From: Candidatus Poribacteria bacterium
Lineage (GTDB): Bacteria; Poribacteria; WGA-4E; WGA-3G
NCBI GenBank assembly: GCA_022821725.1
Contig: JAJEDB010000132.1
Location: 1 to 34,551, forward strand
DNA length: 34,551 bases
Direction: 5' to 3'
Shown: positions 1 to 7,792 of the stretch, piece after piece
How positions within the stretch are numbered: position 1 is the first letter of the stretch
Layout of the letters: each line of letters opens with the position of its first letter
Notes under the pieces: model-generated
Seen by the model: only the letters and a program-made list of their open reading frames with translations
What the model was told of the DNA's origin: nothing
Databases searched by the model: none
Translations under genes and position numbers: made by a program

Positions 1-111
1 GGCATGCGATGGACACAAAACGGCATCAACGCTATCTTATTCTGGCGGTGTTTATTGAAGAATGACGCTTGGGACACCTTTTGGCAAGCACAACACCCAC
101 AAGCTGCCTAA
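1..111 (+). CDS. C-terminal end of an ISKra4-like transposase (5' end outside window)
   Basis: Frame 1 is open from the first base to a TAA at 109-111 and encodes 36 residues beginning GMRWTQNGINAILFWRCL and ending in a DAWDTFWQ segment. The GMRW...A..L.LR......WD.FW pattern is what I recall from the C-terminus of ISKra4-family (UPF0236-like) transposases. Only the tail is visible, so completeness and catalytic residues cannot be judged. The A/T-rich sequence after the stop, up to about position 140, may contain the right end of the insertion sequence, but no terminal repeat can be paired because the left end is outside the window. Confidence 0.6.
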   Translation, partial: GMRWTQNGINAILFWRCLLKNDAWDTFWQAQHPQAA

Positions 112-237
112 CGCCTAAGGACAAAAACTTTACACACCCAAGGCTACATTTATTGTTGTTTTTTTCTGAAATGTATGTTAGAATATCATATTATATCGGT
201 TTTTTAGGGAAATTTCGCTTTTTTTTAAACATTTTAC

Positions 238-267
238 TTGACAAAACGTTTTAACATAATGTATCAT
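238..267 (+). promoter_or_regulatory. Sigma-70 promoter of the sigma factor gene
   Basis: A perfect -35 box TTGACA (238-243) is followed after 18 bases by TATCAT (262-267), in a very A/T-rich stretch. The predicted start lies about 40 bases before the ATG at 312. The ribosome binding site AGGAGAGGAG lies just before that ATG. Since the preceding gene is an insertion sequence, this is probably the native promoter of the sigma factor. Confidence 0.6.
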
Positions 268-311
268 TAATTTTTGTTTTATCAAAATTCTATAATAAGG
301 AGAGGAGAAAG

Positions 312-1583
312 ATGGAAGCCGAGTATTTCGGTGAAACAGCAAGTATTGAAAGTGTTGATCCATACATGGAGGCAACATATCCACCCGATGAGGCAGAACC
401 CTCGGAAAGTTATAAAGGTAGCGATCAGAGTGCTTTAACGAGTTGGCTTCGGAGCGTGGCAGGTCACCGTCTGTTAACCCGTGAGGAAGAAGTTCAATTG
501 GCAAAACGGATTGAAGCTGCAGAGGCTAAAGCATTAGACGAACTCTTAGATGTCTTAGTGGAAGTAAACCTATTATCTCGCGAGAAGAGAGAGCAACCGG
601 CAGAACGGATTGAAGCTGCAGAGGCTGAAGCATTAGACGAACTCTTAGATGCCTTAGTGGAGGTAGACCTATTATCTCGTGAGCAGAGAGAGCAACTGGC
701 AGAACAAATTGAAGCTGGCAGGAGCGAGGCAAGAAAAGCACTGGTAAGCGAAATACAGGACGCATTGGTGAAACGTGACGCATTATCTGAGAAAGGAAAA
801 GAGGCACTGGCGAAGCGGATTCGAGCTGCCGAGCGCGAAGCGCGGCATGCAAGAGATGAACTTGTCCAAGCCAACCTACGACTCGTTATTTCCATCGCAG
901 TTAAATACCAGGGGCACAATGTTCCACTCGAAGATTTGATTCAAGAAGGAAACATCGGACTGATTAAGGCAGCCAGCAAGTTTGACTATCAGAAAGGCTT
1001 TAAATTCAGCACATACGCAATCTGGTGGATTAAACAGGCGATTATGCGGACGCTTGACAATTTTTCCCGGTCCATTCGATTACCTTCTTACGTCGTCGCA
1101 AAAATGAACAAGTTCGATGCCGTCTACGCAGCGTTGTGTCAAGAACTACAACGCGAGCCCCGGCGCGATGAAATCGCAGACGCTTTAGATTTGACAGTGA
1201 AACAGGTTGAAGAAATTCTAACGTTTAACGCTGATACCATCTCAATGGATTTACCCCTGAGCGACGAACGGTCTGCTGCGACGTTAGGCGACTTAATCGA
1301 AGACCCAATTACGAGTGGAGAAGACGGTCCCATCGCAGAAATGATTAATAAGGACCTGACCGCCCAATTTCTTAAAAGACTCCCAGAGCGCGAACAAAGA
1401 GTCTTGAAAATGCGCTTCGGACTTGAGGACGGTGAACGGAAGACACTCCGAGAAATCGGGGTTGCTTTGCAGGTTACCCGCGAACGCGTCCGTCAACTGG
1501 AAATAGATGCGATCAAACGCTTGTGTGCTCTTTATGATGAGATGGGCGAATTTCGGTCAAAACCTCAATATCGAGCCGCATAA
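312..1583 (+). CDS. RNA polymerase sigma factor, sigma-70 family (RpoD/SigA-like) with internal repeats
   Basis: Directs RNA polymerase to promoters. Region 1.2 is near residues 38-70 (SWLRSVAGHRLLTREEE), region 2 spans about 183-253 with the core/-10 binding signature LRLVISIAVKYQ and FSTYAIWWIKQAI, region 3 about 262-340, and region 4 about 350-410, with the -35 helix TLREIGVALQVTRERVRQLE. Between regions 1.2 and 2 are four tandem copies of a 33-37 residue charged helical unit (residues 64-96, 97-129, 130-166 and from 167), a copy-number expansion of the end of region 1.2. Region 1.1 is not recognisable. The ATG at 312 has a strong ribosome binding site and its own promoter. Gene order sigma factor-nfuA with a 21-base gap suggests cotranscription. 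It could be the primary sigma factor or a stationary-phase type; the sequence alone does not decide. Confidence 0.93.
   Translation: MEAEYFGETASIESVDPYMEATYPPDEAEPSESYKGSDQSALTSWLRSVAGHRLLTREEEVQLAKRIEAAEAKALDELLDVLVEVNLLSREKREQPAERIEAAEAEALDELLDALVEVDLLSREQREQLAEQIEAGRSEARKALVSEIQDALVKRDALSEKGKEALAKRIRAAEREARHARDELVQANLRLVISIAVKYQGHNVPLEDLIQEGNIGLIKAASKFDYQKGFKFSTYAIWWIKQAIMRTLDNFSRSIRLPSYVVAKMNKFDAVYAALCQELQREPRRDEIADALDLTVKQVEEILTFNADTISMDLPLSDERSAATLGDLIEDPITSGEDGPIAEMINKDLTAQFLKRLPEREQRVLKMRFGLEDGERKTLREIGVALQVTRERVRQLEIDAIKRLCALYDEMGEFRSKPQYRAA
501..809 (+). repeat. 99-bp in-frame tandem repeats inside the sigma factor gene
   Basis: Units begin at 501, 600 and 699, a period of exactly 99 bases (33 codons). 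A fourth, diverged unit starts at 810 after a 111-base third unit. The first two units are nearly identical (only scattered single-base differences), while the third and fourth are recognisable mainly at protein level (A-[EK]-[RQ]-I-[ER]-A...E). This shows a recent duplication on top of older ones. Confidence 0.9.
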
Positions 1584-1604
1584 CACACCGCATGGAAGGC
1601 AATT

Positions 1605-2216
1605 ATGAAGAATTTATTGAAGAAGATCAAAGGCACTGAAACCCCTTTGCTGACAGTCACAGAAGCCGCACAAGAGAAGATTGAGGCGGTGATAGAAACG
1701 GAAGAGGTTGAAGTTGAAGGACTTCGCATCAGTATTCAAGGCAAAACCGCCACCGCTTTCCAATATAGTCTTGGCTTAGCGACGGAAGCACAAGCCGATG
1801 ACCTTGTTGTCGCGTGTGAGCATTTCAATGTACTCGTCGACACCGAAAGCGCGCCCGACCTGAAAGGGGCTGTGATTGATTACGTCGATGACCTGAATTC
1901 GAGTGGATTCAACATTGAAAACCCAAACACACCCACGTGGGATAATCCAAAAGCACAAGAGGTTCAGAAACTTATTGACGAACGGATTAATCCAGCTGTA
2001 GCGGCACACGGTGGGCAGATAGAACTCCTGAACGTCGAGGACGATGCTATTTACATTCACATGGGCGGGGGTTGTCAAGGCTGCGGCATGGCAAATGTTA
2101 CCCTCAAACACGGTATTGAGGCGATGATTCAAGAGGTCTTTCCTGAAATTAAGCACGTGATTGACACGACCGATCACGCTGCTGGAGATAACCCGTACTA
2201 TTCCGAAGGTAGGTAA
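1605..2216 (+). CDS. nfuA: NfuA-type iron-sulfur cluster carrier
   Basis: Carries Fe-S clusters to target apoproteins in the cytoplasm. The N-terminal half (about residues 12-105) resembles an A-type (HesB/IscA) domain but lacks the cluster-binding cysteines (only Cys71), as expected for the degenerate domain of NfuA. The C-terminal NifU domain (about 115-185) has the cluster ligands Cys157 and Cys160 in GGGCQGCGMANVTL. At 203 residues it is close to the family length (191 in E. coli). A ribosome binding site (GGAAGG) lies just before the ATG. It follows the sigma factor gene after 21 bases and ends at a hairpin terminator, so the two probably form one transcription unit. Confidence 0.92.
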   Translation: MKNLLKKIKGTETPLLTVTEAAQEKIEAVIETEEVEVEGLRISIQGKTATAFQYSLGLATEAQADDLVVACEHFNVLVDTESAPDLKGAVIDYVDDLNSSGFNIENPNTPTWDNPKAQEVQKLIDERINPAVAAHGGQIELLNVEDDAIYIHMGGGCQGCGMANVTLKHGIEAMIQEVFPEIKHVIDTTDHAAGDNPYYSEGR

Positions 2217-2231
2217 TAACAGACACGCATG

Positions 2232-2266
2232 ACGGACGGATGGCAACATCCGCCCGTTCTGTTTTT
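2232..2266 (+). terminator. Rho-independent terminator between nfuA and the convergent beta-RFAP synthase gene
   Basis: An 11-bp stem with one mismatch (2232-2242 with 2247-2257) is closed by a GCAA tetraloop and followed by a T-rich tract (2258-2266). It lies 16 bases after the nfuA stop and abuts the stop of the convergent gene at 2265. Confidence 0.8.
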
Positions 2267-3233
2267 AACCCGATACAACGTGCGCACCCTCATTGTTCGC
2301 ATACGTAACAAAACAGGAACCCCCCTCCGGAAGTGTTTTTAGGAAGGCTTCGGTGTCCCGCTTTAACCCGTCAATATCGTCACCTACCACGCAGATTGCC
2401 GACCCCCAACTGCTCACACCAGCGCCGAACGCGCCACGCTCGCGTAAGAAATCAAGCGTCAATTGAAGTTCGGTGCCTTGTGCGTCAATTTCCACTTTTT
2501 TCCACCCAAACGTTTGGATTTGATTTAAGGCTTTGCCGAAGGAGGACATATCTCCTTCGACCAGGGCAGGGAGTACTTGCATCAACAGGATGTGTGAGAG
2601 TTTCTGTGCAACCCATTCCGGTTGTGGACAGAGCGTTTGAAACAACTCGATCTCTTTGTCACCATAAATCCGAGAACAGTTCGGCATGACAATGAGTAAC
2701 GGCACTTCTGGGAACGAATAACGGAGTAAGACTGGGGGGGGTGAAATGTCGCCAAGGGCAGAAGAAGGCAGGAACGATGCCTTCTGTTCTGGGAAACGAT
2801 GGCCGCCATCAACAATGAAACCCCCTGTTTGGAATGCCGCAATACCAATACCTGACGTGCCACCGCGTCCGACAACTTTTGCTAATTCTTGCACATCTAA
2901 CCCAAGGTCGTATAGCAGATTAACTGCCTGTGCAATGCCCAGAGAAAGTTGCGTTCCAGACCCGAATCCGCAGTGCATCGGGATTTCAGAGTGAAATGTT
3001 AAGTGAATGCCGGGAAACCGATAGGTGTCTTGCAGCCGCTTCAGAACCGCAGCCGTCCGATCACGATATACAGAAGAGGGGAGATGAATGCCGGTTGCCT
3101 GTTCAGCAACAATTTGGAAATTGGGCTTAGCAATTGCGAGACCGAACCCGCCATCAACCCGTCCCAACACACCGTTCAAATCAAGCAGAGAAAAGTGTAA
3201 GCGGGACGGAGTGGTAATTTTGACGTGGTGCAT
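2265..3233 (-). CDS. Beta-ribofuranosylaminobenzene 5'-phosphate synthase-like protein (GHMP fold)
   Basis: The family condenses 4-hydroxybenzoate or p-aminobenzoate with phosphoribosyl pyrophosphate, the first committed step of the methanopterin-type C1 carrier. The 322-residue protein has the family N-terminus (TPSRLHFSLLDLNG), the GHMP phosphate loop at about 85-96 (PMHCGFGSGTQL), the GRGGTSGIGIAAF segment near 125, and a C-terminal GAGVSSWGSAICVV. This pattern is typical of the beta-RFAP synthase group, not of sugar or homoserine kinases. It lies 33 bases downstream of an ABC ATPase gene on the same strand and could be cotranscribed with it. No other pathway genes are in the window. An eight-G run (2734-2741) sits in the coding sequence. 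Family assignment is fairly sure; the substrate is inferred. Confidence 0.82.
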   Translation of the reverse strand: MHHVKITTPSRLHFSLLDLNGVLGRVDGGFGLAIAKPNFQIVAEQATGIHLPSSVYRDRTAAVLKRLQDTYRFPGIHLTFHSEIPMHCGFGSGTQLSLGIAQAVNLLYDLGLDVQELAKVVGRGGTSGIGIAAFQTGGFIVDGGHRFPEQKASFLPSSALGDISPPPVLLRYSFPEVPLLIVMPNCSRIYGDKEIELFQTLCPQPEWVAQKLSHILLMQVLPALVEGDMSSFGKALNQIQTFGWKKVEIDAQGTELQLTLDFLRERGAFGAGVSSWGSAICVVGDDIDGLKRDTEAFLKTLPEGGSCFVTYANNEGAHVVSG

Positions 3234-3266
3234 AGGTGTGTCGGATCCGTGCGGACGTTCCGTAGA

Positions 3267-3971
3267 TTAGCCAATAGCCTCGCCATTATCCCCATTTCGT
3301 CTGACATCTCGCTCGATTAAACCGTCACGAATGTGGAGGACGCGTTTGGCGTGTTCAGCGACTTCAGGTTCGTGTGTTACCATGATGATGGTATTCCCCT
3401 CATCGTTCAAACGGTTGAAAATCGCCATAATTTCGGTGCCAGAACGGGTATCCAGGTTACCTGTCGGTTCATCAGCAAAGATCATTGAGGGTCTATTGAC
3501 TAAAGCCCGTGCGATCGCCACACGCTGAATTTGGCCACCAGACAATTCGGTTGACTTGTGATCGACGCGGTCGGCTAAACCGACTGCCTCCAAAGATTCA
3601 AATGCGCGCCGTTTGCGCTCTTTTCTGCCCAAACCGGAGTAAATCAGCGGTAATTCGACATTGTTGAGAGCACTCGTTCGGGGCAGCAGATTAAACGACT
3701 GAAACACAAAACCGATCTTTTTATTCCGAATGTCTGCCAGCCGATTATCAGAAAGACGTCCTACCTCTTCACCTTCAAGGAAATAATCACCCGATGTTGG
3801 TGTTGCGAGACACCCCAGAATATCCATCATCGTTGATTTCCCTGAACCGGAGGGTCCCATAATCGCAATAAATTCGCCTTGTGTTACAGTAAAGGTTACG
3901 CCTCGCAAGGCATGTACCTGCACATCGCCCATTTGATAGACTTTCGTCAAATCTCGCACATCTATTAACAC
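3267..3971 (-). CDS. ABC transporter ATP-binding protein (MacB/LolD-like)
   Basis: Cytoplasmic ATPase subunit of an exporter. It has Walker [10 protein letters not shown] (about 39-47), the Q-loop [11 protein letters not shown], signature [15 protein letters not shown], Walker [13 protein letters not shown] and the switch His in [30 protein letters not shown] is typical of the LolD/MacB/FtsE branch that works with FtsX-like permeases. The start is a GTG preceded by AAGGAGG at 7 bases. It follows the macA-like adaptor by 24 bases and completes a tolC-adaptor-ATPase operon. No FtsX-type permease is fused to it or present beside it, so the membrane component must come from elsewhere. Confidence 0.93.
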   Translation of the reverse strand: MLIDVRDLTKVYQMGDVQVHALRGVTFTVTQGEFIAIMGPSGSGKSTMMDILGCLATPTSGDYFLEGEEVGRLSDNRLADIRNKKIGFVFQSFNLLPRTSALNNVELPLIYSGLGRKERKRRAFESLEAVGLADRVDHKSTELSGGQIQRVAIARALVNRPSMIFADEPTGNLDTRSGTEIMAIFNRLNDEGNTIIMVTHEPEVAEHAKRVLHIRDGLIERDVRRNGDNGEAIG

Positions 3972-3995
3972 AGCGTTTCCTCCTTAGTTTTGATC

Positions 3996-5972
3996 TTATT
4001 CTTCCTCTTTTTCCTCGGACGGATCTTCTTGTCCTTTGGTCAGTTCTTGCATAGAAGGCACGAAAACGCGGTCGCCTTCCTTCAAACCGCCAGTGATTTG
4101 AAAGTGGGTGTTATTGCGTTGTCCGATGGTAATATGCGTTTTGACACCTTTTTGCTCTTTGTTATCCTTGTTGGATTCACCCGTATCTAACATAACAAAA
4201 TACTGCCGCTCGCTACTGACTTCGGCTTCTATATCGGAGAGCACATTTTGTTCGGAGATAACAATGGAGATCTCAGTTGGACCGTTCTTCAAGCCTTTCT
4301 GCGACCCTTCGAGTAAGATTTCAAGATTACCACGCGTTGCCTCTGGCGCAATCTCGCCGACGCGTCCATCAAACTCGTTACCAATCAAATTCCGGATTTT
4401 AAGTGCTTGGTTCTCCTGAAATTGTCCCAGATCCGTGGGATTCACCTTCGCCTTAACAGTAAAAACCTTTGGACTCAGCACGGCGGGTATCGGCAGTTGA
4501 AGGATATCGGATTCTTCAAACACAATGATGTCAACATCCGCAGACATACCGGGTAAGAGTTCGGGTGGCGAACCGATAACCTCTACATCTACCTCGAAGG
4601 TGATGACAGAGCTCTGATTCTGGGGACCCCGGGGGGTCGCACTCGGTGAAATCTCGCTGACCCTCCCCGGAAAGACACGTCCGGGATAACTATCAACGCT
4701 GATTTCAGCGCGTTGATCTTCTTTGATTTTGCCGATTTCTACCTGATTTATCTGGGTTCTGACGATCATCTGATCGAGGTCAGCAATGCGCATGATGGCA
4801 TCGCCACGTGAAAAAGCGGAACGCCCCGAGGTAATAATTTCACCCTCTTCGACGGTGAGGCGCGTAATCGTGCCCGTCATAGGTGCGATGACTGTCGTCC
4901 ATTCGTAGCGCTCGTGTTGAGACTCCAGTTGGCTTTGTGCCTGCAGCAAACTCGCCGCTGCACCGACTTTCGCATGTCTGGTGAGTTCCTTTTCTTCTTC
5001 AGTCGTTTCCTCTAATTGACGGAGGCGGGTGTGAGCGTTCTCCAACTCCGCTTCCAATTGCTTTTTCCGTGCCTCTTCCGATTCTTTAAGGGTCAGAACA
5101 TTCTTTTTATTCAGTTCAAGGGTGGATTCTCGACTCGAAATCGCTTCTTTCCGGACATTGATATTTTCTTCTTGGGACTTAATGGTTTCCTCTTGGGATT
5201 CCACCTCTTTTTGTGCGTTTTCATATTGCGATGTCGCCCCAGCGAGTTGATTTTGTGATTCCTCTAATGTGCGTTTTGAAACTAATTTTTTATCAAACAG
5301 TTCTTGATTTCGATTGTACTCGGACTCCGCTGTGTTGAGGGCTACCTTCGCGGAGCCAACACTCGTTTTCGCCCGATCCAGCATTAAGTTTGCCTGTGAT
5401 AACGCGATCTCAGCCTGTTTTAAACCGATCTGATCGCGGTTGAGGTCAATCTGTGTGGTAGCGACCTGCGTTTCTGCTTCGGTCAACCGTTGCTGTGTGG
5501 TAGCGACAAATGAATCTAAAGTCGCCTGTGCGACCGCGACAGAATTGCGGGCTTGGGCGAGACTGCTCTCTTGTTGTTTTTCGGTAATTTGAATTTGGAG
5601 TTCTGCCTGTTGAAGTTGGGCTTTTCGAGCGTCGCGATTCGCCGCGGCTTGTTTCCGTTGCTCCAGAATTTGCTCATCATCAATTCGAAGCAACGGGTCC
5701 CCCAGTTCAACTTTGTCGCCTTCATCGATGAAAATCTCAATGATTTCACCTTCAACGTTCGAGCGGACATCCACTTCAAGGAAGGACCGTAGATTTCCAG
5801 ACTCACGCACCCGAACGAGAAATTCGCCACGCCGCACGATCTCCTGTTTTTCCTCAGTTTCTTTCTTACTTTGACCGAAACTGAAGTCCATCCGAGTCGC
5901 ACCAATTGCCCCAACAGCGATAACAACTAAGGCAATGACGCCGATGATAATCCACTTTTTCCGATTTTTCAT
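3996..5972 (-). CDS. Periplasmic adaptor subunit of a tripartite efflux system (HlyD/MacA-like)
   Basis: Membrane-fusion protein linking an inner-membrane transporter to a TolC channel. An N-terminal membrane anchor (IIIGVIALVVIAVGAIGAT, about 8-27) is followed by a biotinyl-lipoyl half (RRGEFLVRVRESGNL...DEGDKVELGDPLLRI). A very long alpha-hairpin coiled coil (about 105-350, rich in Gln/Glu) comes next, then the second lipoyl half (APMTGTITRLTVEEGEII) and beta-barrel segments. It ends in an acidic tail. At 658 residues it is much longer than MacA (about 370). The extra length is in the coiled coil and in an additional C-terminal beta domain. It starts 2 bases after the tolC stop, indicating translational coupling. 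Confidence 0.9.
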   Translation of the reverse strand: MKNRKKWIIIGVIALVVIAVGAIGATRMDFSFGQSKKETEEKQEIVRRGEFLVRVRESGNLRSFLEVDVRSNVEGEIIEIFIDEGDKVELGDPLLRIDDEQILEQRKQAAANRDARKAQLQQAELQIQITEKQQESSLAQARNSVAVAQATLDSFVATTQQRLTEAETQVATTQIDLNRDQIGLKQAEIALSQANLMLDRAKTSVGSAKVALNTAESEYNRNQELFDKKLVSKRTLEESQNQLAGATSQYENAQKEVESQEETIKSQEENINVRKEAISSRESTLELNKKNVLTLKESEEARKKQLEAELENAHTRLRQLEETTEEEKELTRHAKVGAAASLLQAQSQLESQHERYEWTTVIAPMTGTITRLTVEEGEIITSGRSAFSRGDAIMRIADLDQMIVRTQINQVEIGKIKEDQRAEISVDSYPGRVFPGRVSEISPSATPRGPQNQSSVITFEVDVEVIGSPPELLPGMSADVDIIVFEESDILQLPIPAVLSPKVFTVKAKVNPTDLGQFQENQALKIRNLIGNEFDGRVGEIAPEATRGNLEILLEGSQKGLKNGPTEISIVISEQNVLSDIEAEVSSERQYFVMLDTGESNKDNKEQKGVKTHITIGQRNNTHFQITGGLKEGDRVFVPSMQELTKGQEDPSEEKEEE

Positions 5973-5974
5973 GG

Positions 5975-7366
5975 CTACTGTAAGACTCCCATTGCATCCT
6001 GTAAGCGGGTTTGTGTGATTTTGTAATCGTAGAACGTATTCACCTCATCCGTCAACGCCTGCGCGTAGCTGGTTTGTGCGTCAAGGAGTTCAAGCAAGAT
6101 GGCTTTGTCAACATCAAAACGTCCTTGAATCACGTCCAAACTCAGCCGAGCGTTTACAACCTGTGTTTTGGAAATATCCACAGCGGCTTCACTGCGCTTA
6201 AGATTGAGATACGTTTGCCGGACATCTAACGCGACGGAACGTTCTAAATCGCTTGCGTTTTCACGGGTTTGTTCTAATTGCATCGCTAACTCTTTGACGC
6301 GATTTCCCAGAATCCCACCGTCAAAAAACGTGAAATTGAGGGAGACACCTGCGCTCCAACTGCGGAAGTCAGAGAAATTCTCGCGCTCACGGAGGTAATC
6401 GTCGAGGTTAACGTTGTAGTCAACATCCGCATTCAGACGGGGCCAGCGTTGTAATTTCGCCAGCGTTAACGCCCATTCTTGTGATCTCAATTGCGATTCG
6501 GTTTCTTTAAATTCTGGACGATTGTCAAGTGCTATCTGGATAGCTTCCTCGACGGGTATCTCTATTCTTTCAATGGTCCCACGTTGCTGATATAACCGAT
6601 ACGATTCATCTGCCGCAACGGTAATTAGCACGCCCGGGTCTAAACCGAGGAGACGCGGTAACCTGGCTTTTGCAACTTGAAGTAAATTTTGGTTATTGAG
6701 TAGCGTTAACCTATTATTTCCCTCTCGCACCTCCGCAGTCGCTATATCTGCTGGAATGAGTGAACCTGCCTCTACAAAATCCTTAGTGCGTTGCGTGTTC
6801 TCTTGTGCTCTCGCCAAATTTTGCTCACTCACTTCAACCAACGCCTGATACTGAAGGACATCATAGTAGGCTTCCGTGATCTGCAAAATTAGACTCTGTT
6901 TGATCCCCTCATTGCGGCTCACAGTGGCGTTCAGTGATTCTTTTGCCTGTGCGAACCCGCCCTCGCGTTGCCCATTGTCCCAAATTGTGTATTGTGCACC
7001 CAATCCTAAATTGTAGTTTTCGGGTTCAAAGCCGAAGTCGATTCGGTCAGAAAAATCGTATGCACCCGTTGAAAAAATACGTGGAAAATAGTCAGCGCGC
7101 GCAGTGTTTACCCGAAGTTCCTGGATAGCAAGATTCAAGCGCGCATTTCGCATACTTGTTGATTGTTCTAAGCCGACTTGAATACATTGTTCGAGTGTCA
7201 AAGCTTGGGTTAGGTCGACTTCGGTGGCAGGTTCCTGGGCACTCAGAGAAAAAACGACTGCAAACTGAACAGCGAGAATGAATTTTAAGAGCAAACTTCG
7301 GAAACCTGAACGGTGTGTTTCTTTAAACTTTGACAAAACAGTGAACATAACTTTCCCGTGAATCAT
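5975..7366 (-). CDS. TolC-family outer-membrane efflux protein
   Basis: Outer-membrane channel of the efflux system. A signal peptide (hydrophobic LLLKFILAVQFAVVFSLSAQ) precedes two OEP repeats rich in heptads. LTLEQCIQVGLEQSTSMRNARLNL and VEEAIQIALDNRPEF are the repeated N-terminal motifs of the two halves, and LDVRQTYLNLKRSEAAVDIS begins the last coiled helix. 463 residues is the usual length. AAGGAG lies 6 bases before the ATG at 7366. First gene of the operon tolC / macA-like / ATPase. Confidence 0.93.
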   Translation of the reverse strand: MIHGKVMFTVLSKFKETHRSGFRSLLLKFILAVQFAVVFSLSAQEPATEVDLTQALTLEQCIQVGLEQSTSMRNARLNLAIQELRVNTARADYFPRIFSTGAYDFSDRIDFGFEPENYNLGLGAQYTIWDNGQREGGFAQAKESLNATVSRNEGIKQSLILQITEAYYDVLQYQALVEVSEQNLARAQENTQRTKDFVEAGSLIPADIATAEVREGNNRLTLLNNQNLLQVAKARLPRLLGLDPGVLITVAADESYRLYQQRGTIERIEIPVEEAIQIALDNRPEFKETESQLRSQEWALTLAKLQRWPRLNADVDYNVNLDDYLRERENFSDFRSWSAGVSLNFTFFDGGILGNRVKELAMQLEQTRENASDLERSVALDVRQTYLNLKRSEAAVDISKTQVVNARLSLDVIQGRFDVDKAILLELLDAQTSYAQALTDEVNTFYDYKITQTRLQDAMGVLQ

Positions 7367-7394
7367 TAACGTCTCCTTGTCCGTTTCAACATTC

Positions 7395-7420
7395 GTAGGC
7401 GTGCTTCCCGGGGGACGCCT
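7395..7420 (+). repeat. GTAG-headed palindrome (REP-like)
   Basis: GTAG at 7395-7398 leads into a stem AGGCGT (7397-7402) / ACGCCT (7415-7420), with a CCCGGG-containing loop. It sits in the tolC leader. It resembles the other GTAG hairpins in the window in design but not in stem sequence. Confidence 0.5.
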
Positions 7421-7718
7421 GATGTCGGTTTTTACACTTTCTTTCTAACAGGAAGTTTTGGGAACCCATGCGTTTCGCCAAAACCGTATTATAAATTGCA
7501 GCATCTCTGTGAGCCTTTCCAATTTTGCCCAACCCTTCTGCTGCGAATCCGTACTCGGAATTTTTAACAGTGGGCTTTAAGACAGGACAGGCTCCAAAAT
7601 TTTATAACGTTTAAATTTTAACTTTCAAGGCACGCCAAAAAAAATGTGTTTATAACATTTTGACGCAGTTTCTTGATAAAAGTTTAGACATTTTAACCCC
7701 TAAAGAGGTTCTTTTTTC

Positions 7719-7747
7719 TTGCAATTATTCAGAATCCCTGTTAAACT
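7719..7747 (+). promoter_or_regulatory. Possible promoter of the caspase-like gene
   Basis: TTGCAA (7719-7724), a 17-base spacer and TAAACT (7742-7747), 45 bases before the likely ATG. Each hexamer has two mismatches, so this is only a candidate. Confidence 0.3.
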
Positions 7748-7792
7748 ATTACCAAATTAGAGGTGCTAAAATACCTACTTCGGACGGAAAAC

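Larger units (their letters stand above)
7367..7792. other. 426-bp divergent intergenic region
   Basis: Separates the divergently transcribed tolC operon and the caspase-like gene. It contains the tolC ribosome binding site, one GTAG-headed palindrome and a weak plus-strand promoter, each listed separately. TATAAT on the minus strand (7488-7493) could be the -10 box of the tolC operon, though its -35 match is poor. No convincing gene is present; an ORF at 7660-7932 overlaps the caspase-like gene in another frame. Confidence 0.6.

Noticed and set aside
494..919. Long minus-strand ORFs opposite the sigma factor gene
   Set aside because: They are Ser/Ala-rich shadows created by the repeated coding sequence on the other strand.
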